The notes under the pieces are model-generated. The model was not told the DNA's origin. It worked only from the letters and a program-made list of their open reading frames with translations, and searched no databases. A program made the translations under genes and the position numbers. DNA of 64,000 nt from Holothuria scabra (lineage: Eukaryota; Echinodermata; Holothuroidea; Aspidochirotida; Holothuriidae), in NCBI GenBank assembly GCA_037179385.1, contig CM074181.1, positions 48,566,394 to 48,630,393 on the forward strand. Direction: 5' to 3'. Positions 58,892-64,000 of the stretch are shown here, piece by piece; positions within the stretch are counted from its first letter, which is position 1, and the number at the start of each line of letters is the position of its first letter.

Positions 58892-59779
58892 GTAAGTATT
58901 TAAAAAGTTTTGCATCCTAAGAATTTTCATTGAAAGTTTCCAGACTCAAAAGTTTAAATTGTCGATTGTAAAAAACAGAACGTAGAGTTATTGTGAAACA
59001 GTGTATTTTGCATATGGACTGTAAAGTGCAAACAATCATGACTTTCTTGTGGAGGAGGCTAGGAAAAACATGGCACTAGTGATCAGAAAAATCCCCTTTA
59101 AATTAAGTTTTTGCAAGATTACTCAAGATTAATAATGTTAATAATAATAATGGGAACTTATAATGCGCACACATCCGCAAAAAGTGCTCATAGCGCATGC
59201 AGGGCTCTTAGAGATACAAAACAAAACAAAAAAAAAGATTGCATTAAAACAGCAAAGGAAAGAAAATAAAATGGGGGAAAAAGGAAAAAGGAAGTAGGCT
59301 ACAGACTGTGCTTGTTCTACTAATACTTGATATCCTCCTCAAGACTCTCCATATTAATTTCTGTCGGATCAATACTGTAATCTTAACTGAGTTTAAAAAC
59401 CCTGGTGATCCTCTCACCCCTAACAGTTCCAAGTAGAACCTGCAGTATTTACTTAAAGGAAAAATTATGTTTGTTTTGCATGAAAAATTATCCTTTTAAA
59501 ACTAATAATAATTGACACAGGTTAAGAGGTTATCAAAAATAAGGCACTATGGTAGCCTCCTTTTCAAGAAATAAGTTTCCCACAAATAGATATTCAGTTG
59601 TTTGTTGCTCAAGAATAATTTGTTCACCCAAACTTTCAACATTTCGATTGATGCAATGTCTATGGCCCTTCTTGGGCATAGTATTTTGAAGAGAGGTAGC
59701 TATTGCTGGGGTGTATGATTAAGGCTGAATTGTTGGATAGTGTCTGAGCCATTCTCTTTGTCCTTGTTGGATCATTTTA
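58892..59779. other. no gene recognised
   Basis: AT-rich sequence with A-rich runs near 59225. It contains ATAATAATAATGGGAACTTATAATGCGC and following, a common repeat-like phrase, but no bounded element. Confidence 0.3.
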
Positions 59780-59782
59780 AAC

Positions 59783-59880
59783 ACAGTGTTTCCCTTTAAG
59801 CCCCTCCCACAACTGTGTAAAAATACATCCTTATCCCAGATGTAAACTCAGTTTATTCTTCAGTTAGTTACTCTAGTTAG
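59783..59880 (+). mobile_element. TTAA family A fragment
   Basis: TTAAGCCCCTCCCACAACTG, ATACATCCTTATCC and CTCAGTTTATT match the left-central part of family A. The rest is lost. Confidence 0.5.
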
Positions 59881-60379
59881 ATGAAATATAACAAAACACC
59901 AACATGAATGTAATACATAGTGTCAATTAACGAGATAAAAAGTTCAAAGCTTCAATGATCACACTTGGTGAGAGTGTTGTCTGCAGGACAACCTTCTAAA
60001 CAAATTTTGGCAATATTTGATTGCCCCAGAGAAATTTTGATTGTCAAAAATGCCAGGATGCTTTTTAAAATTCTTCACTTACAAGAATAAAGAAACGAAA
60101 ATTTACCATTCCATCAATGTTCATCGTAAGTAGAGTACCTAAAAAAAGGCCAAAAAAATTTTTGTGGAAAAATGTATGATACTGTATGTTTAACCATTTT
60201 GAGGCAATGCAGGTTGCGAATTTTTGATAAATTGAAATCAGACTGAATTAGTTTGAGTCAAAAGGAAAATATGTTGCTATAGCAATATGAATACCTTTCG
60301 TTTTTTTTTATCACCATGGTATTTCAACATTTTGATTGTTAGACTTTCTAACTATTCTGCAGTATGTACAAATAAATTA

Positions 60380-60565
60380 GGAGCTCTTTGCCAAAGACTT
60401 TATAAATGGAACCTTCTGTCATAGTGCCACTGTGCTTGATTCTCAGCGTATGACATTGTATGCTGAGGAAGGAAAACAAGCAAGAGAGGCACAACTGGAG
60501 AAAAGGCTACGCCAATAAACCAGCCTGACTTGAAACATCTGGTTAGAAACATACGGTAGCCATGA
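60380..60565 (+). mobile_element. SINE-like repeat, diverged copy
   Basis: AAAGACTTTATAAATGGAACCT, GATTCTCAGCGT, CACAACTGGAGAAAAGG, TGACTTGAAAC and TGGTTAGAAACA follow the order of the SINE at 38795-38990. Confidence 0.4.
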
Positions 60566-62040
60566 TACCTCATACAGTATTTAACAAACAAGTTGATTCT
60601 ACCAGTTTTTGTCAGTTAAAATACTATACATACCCTATTGTACATATGGGGTAGGTAATGCCAGGTCTACAGGCAGAGATTTTTAAACATTCCAACACTG
60701 TGAAATTACAAAAACAAACCCTTATATTGAATGAAGTTGAGTGTGCTCTCAATTTTTTTTCAACACTTTGTTTCAACAAACCTAGTAATAATACAGTATG
60801 TTCTCCTCAAAAATGTTGCTATTCTAGCCAACTACTACGACAGTCATGTTGCCCTCCTTGTAAGCCTCCAAGATGTATTTTGTTATTACCTGCAGCCCTG
60901 CAATAACCATCTGGCAAAAACCAATAACACCTTGGGAGTCCCTGACACAACACTAGGGGGTACCACCCTAACACTTTCTTCTCCATCTTCGCTTCACCAC
61001 GTCAACACATTAATTAGTTAAAAATTATCTGGTAAAAACAACAGTTTTTCCATCTTGAGAGGCGTTTTCTTTTTGAGTTTTTGCTGTTATTCATCACTGG
61101 AGTACTCCTGCTGGTGGTCTTCAGGATAACCATGAGAACCCTGCTTATTCTTAGGAATCTATAACATTTTCTCTGAAAGCAAATGGAGGGCACTCTCATC
61201 CCACAGATACAGAGTAGCAGACTTTACTGTACTTTAAAATTGCCCTTATGGCATCATATACTCCCACAACATGATAAGTTTTGACTTTACAGTACTAGTT
61301 CACATTTTATGTACTTCAAGAACAGGACTGGAGGTAAATTTCCTAGAACTGTTTCACAACTGATTGTTCTCTTAGTTTGGACTTTGTCCCCATGGTGACA
61401 ATGCTGCATGCACACAGTAGAAGGGACATGTTGAAGGAGCATGAAGTGCTTATAGTGCACCTATTAGTTCTAAGAAAGAGTGTAGGGCACAGTCAGTCAT
61501 GGTTCGGATGTCATTAATTTGTTCAAAAGGTTAACTGCACAAGCAAATACAGGATGGAACTTAGACTCATAGCCAGACCATGTACCTACTGTACAGGTGG
61601 CCATGATAGCTTACTACTGTTCATGTGTGGTTTATGTGTACAAAATGTGTGAAAGTGCATTACTCTAAGTGAAGTCATTGTCAACTTGAAATTTTCAACG
61701 GTGGCCAAACCACATATTCAGACTTAAAGGCCTTCATGCATTTTTCCTACATTCTGCCAATACAGTTTGATTTCAGCAAACACCTTCCTACCGTAATTTT
61801 TAGGGGATGGGTGGGATGGGAGGTGGGTAGTTGTTTCCATAAATTATTGTAGAATTTCAGTTACTGCAGGTTAGTTCCACTATCATGAGATTCAGCAGAT
61901 GCATATTTCTTAGTGTTATTGTGTGTTGTACTGTAGAGCCTTTGGAAATGGAGGTACCAAGATGAGATGGGTTTTGGAAGCCAGATGAAGTTGATGGTGA
62001 CATTGCCTACTGTAGGTAGCAGAGTGCGTGCCCAGGGCAT
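60566..62040. other. no certain gene
   Basis: AT-rich sequence. A 63-base segment with splice-like ends (60797-60859) and a frame reading NVAILANYYDSHVALL could be an exon of the candidate gene at 58703, but there is no further support. Confidence 0.25.
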
Positions 62041-62042
62041 GG

Positions 62043-62192
62043 GCCCTTTTCCAAATAGAGGTCACAAAGGATTGTGAAATACAGTTTTAGTATCAGTTTT
62101 GTCAATCACATTCTGTAGCAAAAAATAATAGTACAGCATCTTGTCCCACAATTCATTGTAATAGTTACTGTATTGGAGAAGGGTCTTATACA
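62043..62192. mobile_element. hairpin element, relative of 27466-27616
   Basis: CCCTTTTCCAAATAG, CACAAAGGATTGTGAAATA and, on the right, CCCACAATTCATTGTAATAG..GGAGAAGGG share order and inverted-repeat layout with the intron-2 element of the P450. Confidence 0.5.
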
Positions 62193-62601
62193 AGGCCTTT
62201 TTAGCATTAAATTGGGTACCATCATTCAGGATTAGTACAGACAAATTATGTTACAGCCCTTATGAACTCCAGCCAATGCCAAGGTAAACATTGTTATGCT
62301 GAGGTTATTGAAATGAACAAATGCTGAAGTAAATTCATTTTAATTTAAGACTTTTTAGCTGTAGCCAATTTCTCCTCTAATGCAGAAATGTTGCATTCAC
62401 GGATGGTGTCAGGGAGGTTGGCAGGCGGGCAACCATCCCTGTACTGGTATATTCGCAAGAAAATTTGAATAAAGGAAAGGAAGGGAAAAAGAAGAAAGGG
62501 ACCACACAGCTTGTGAGTTTTCCCCTTCCCCCTCCCTTGGCCTGTCAAAATACTCTGGTACCATCCGTAGTTGCATTTGCTATGCTGGTTATTATGGGAG
62601 G

Positions 62602-62687
62602 GTCATTTATCTAACCAGCCATTATGGGCAGGTGAGCAAAGGAAATACATAAGTCACTTGACCATAACCACCAGTTAGATAAATGAC
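62602..62687. repeat. 86-bp inverted repeat
   Basis: GTCATTTATCTAAC at 62602-62615 is mirrored exactly by GTTAGATAAATGAC ending at 62687. The stem extends by CCAG/CCAG-type partial pairing. Small hairpin of unknown class. Confidence 0.5.
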
Positions 62688-62694
62688 TCTGCCC

Positions 62695-62997
62695 TTAATT
62701 ATCATTACCTCTCACCCCAAACAACAATTTTGGTACCAGGGTACCGAAATTCTCCATTTGCTCAGCTCTTTGATTGACAACTAATTCAAACAATGCAGGG
62801 TACCAAAGCTTATATTTCGAATCATGAATGGTACTGAGAGTGTTCTGATTATATAAATTGAGTTTTTCTATACTCATCCTGAAGTAATAAACTGAGATTA
62901 TCTGGATAAGGATGAATTTCAGACAATTGTGGCAGGGACTTCAGTAAGAAGGTTAGGAGAATTGGTACTGTTTGGGGTGAGCAAATTGGGTCTTTAA
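62695..62997 (-). mobile_element. TTAA family A element, reverse orientation
   Basis: TTAA at 62695-62698 and 62994-62997. The right end in reverse complement reads AGACCCAATTTGCTCACCCC then the usual AAACAGTACCAATTCTCC. The left end shows CCTCTCACCCCAAAC. It shares its right TTAA with the next element. Confidence 0.8.
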
Positions 62998-63248
62998 CCC
63001 TTTACCGTTGATTGGGTCCTTTTGGACCCATGCGGAGAGCTCGGCTGTCACACATCTTTACTGTTTCACGCGGAGCTCGAAACTGCGAGTTGCTACCCGA
63101 AAATTCAGCCACAACAGCGAGAGAGACAATAGTTTAAGGTTACGGGGTCAATGGCCTACGAAAGCCGATGCGGGGCGGACTACGTCCGCTTTTCCGCCCA
63201 CTCCCGATCCGCGAAAATATGCCCCGACCGGAGCACAATGGTAAAGGG
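62998..63248. mobile_element. piggyBac-like non-autonomous element
   Basis: CCCTTTACCGTTG at the left and CAATGGTAAAGGG at the right form 13-bp inverted repeats with one mismatch. TTAA flanks both ends (62994-62997, 63249-63252). TTAA plus termini starting CCC is the pattern of piggyBac transposons. The 251-bp core is GC-rich and non-coding. It sits exactly on the TTAA of the neighbouring family A element. Confidence 0.7.
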
Positions 63249-63252
63249 TTAA

Positions 63253-63746
63253 GTGAGCCAATCGGTTTGTCCCATATTGCATCTGGTCTTTTTGGTTTAA
63301 GTAAAGAAATAAATTAGACAGGACAGACCTGTCCATTTATGAAAGGTCATCAATCTTTAACCGATACAAAAGATCTTCAACCTGTTACCTTTAAGGACCT
63401 ACAGCATTTGATTTTTGTTGCAACCACGAAAACTCAAGAATTTATGATAACACATTTTCAAAATAAACATTGTGAAGTACTGTACCCTCTAAAGGATCGA
63501 CTGTCAAAACCTTTCACCTCCTTTTCTGTTGACTGACTCCTTGTAACACTGTATGTACAGTATTTAACATAACACATGGAATAATACAGTACAAGTAAAG
63601 CAATATTAGTCCATATTGACACATATTTAACCTCAAATATCTATCATTCTATAATAACATTTGACATTAATCTTAGGAACATCACGTTCAGTTTACATCA
63701 AAAAGTTGGTTGTACAGATAAGATAAGAGATGATAACAGGGGTGAT
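63253..63746. other. no gene recognised
   Basis: AT-rich sequence with a plus-strand 65-codon frame (63339-63536) lacking any recognisable domain. Confidence 0.35.
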
Positions 63747-63999
63747 TTATTGTGCAATGATTGACTTAAAGCCAAAATGACTGAAAAATTTAAGGCCTGC
63801 TGGGGGGGGGGGGGGATATTTTAGCTTCTTAAAATGTCTTTCAAGTTTTTGATTTAAAGCATTGGGGGCAGCTGTTATCATCATTTGCACTGGAAGGGGT
63901 TCTTCAACTTTAAACCAAGCTCCAGAATAGCCAAGATGGGGCACGTTAACAGGTACCTTATCAATCCTTTTGTCGTATGTTCTTGCCTTTGAAAAGGCC
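63747..63999 (-). CDS. unidentified open frame at the right edge, possible last exon
   Basis: The minus-strand frame is open for over 80 codons from the window edge to a TAA at 63747-63749. The first part looks protein-like (KARTYDKRIDKVPVNVPHLG, then YSGAWFKVEEPLPVQ and MMITAAPNALNQKLERHF). I do not recognise the family. After KKLKY it runs through a 14-base C-run (plus-strand G-run 63802-63815) coding for prolines, so the end may be out of frame or artefactual. AATAAA on the minus strand overlaps the stop (63746-63751), consistent with a gene end. Confidence 0.3.
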   Translation of the reverse strand, partial: AFSKARTYDKRIDKVPVNVPHLGYSGAWFKVEEPLPVQMMITAAPNALNQKLERHFKKLKYPPPPPAGLKFFSHFGFKSIIAQ

Positions 64000-64000
64000 T

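Noticed and set aside
60797..60859. 63-base exon reading NVAILANYYDSHVALL
   Set aside because: Ends look like splice sites and the phase is 0, but the polypyrimidine tract is interrupted, there is no family match and no confirmed neighbour.

Overview
The window is animal nuclear DNA. It has spliced genes with GT-AG introns, AT-rich non-coding sequence, one 100-N scaffold gap and a very dense load of short transposons. A stand-alone P2X7 C-terminal ('ballast') domain gene, a THAP-domain transposase-like gene and a clan-2 cytochrome P450 suggest a marine invertebrate, most likely a deuterostome such as an echinoderm or a relative. The species is inferred and not proven from the sequence.

Genes. 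(1) 1025-2430 (+) is a two-exon gene for a 192-residue Cys-rich protein of the P2X7 C-terminal family. (2) 17463-9021 (-) is a seven-exon gene: an N-terminal THAP zinc finger, a long acidic/Ser-rich linker spread over five small exons, then a 582-residue last exon with a zinc-ribbon-like motif and an RNase-H-like transposase domain. All six introns are phase 0. Exon 2 is one base short of an open frame. (3) 18509-29566 (+) is a three-exon cytochrome P450 of 492 residues with every diagnostic motif. It is divergent from gene 2 across about 1 kb that holds a perfect 24-bp palindrome around a CRE (TGACGTCA). The right half has only weak candidates: a signal-peptide exon near 58.7 kb and an open frame running off the right edge.

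Mobile DNA fills the rest. Three inverted-repeat families are flanked by TTAA and all start AG after the TTAA: family A (about 300 bp, many copies), B (two copies near 370 bp) and C (564 bp). A separate CCC-starting, TTAA-flanked element at 63.0 kb looks piggyBac-like. Other families are a roughly 255-bp element with ATAGACGAATCCG ends, GAGTGAA foldback elements, a near-perfect 238-bp hairpin, and a 715-bp element whose left repeat has grown into a 21-bp minisatellite. Also present are SINEs with U2-snRNA-like heads, tRNA-derived SINEs, hAT-like fragments starting CAGTGGCGTAGC, and a dead LINE 3' end.

Layout: 0-2.5 kb simple repeat and P2X7-like gene; 2.5-9 kb mostly featureless; 9-17.5 kb THAP/transposase gene; 18.5-29.6 kb P450 with a transposon-packed first intron; 29.6-48 kb nested transposon remnants; 48.9 kb gap; 49-64 kb more repeats and weak exon candidates. 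There is no evidence that the three genes work together. A shared CRE-containing 17-mer lies upstream of the P2X7-like gene and between the divergent pair. THAP-bearing Kolobok-type transposases use TTAA targets, so the THAP gene and the TTAA elements may be related.
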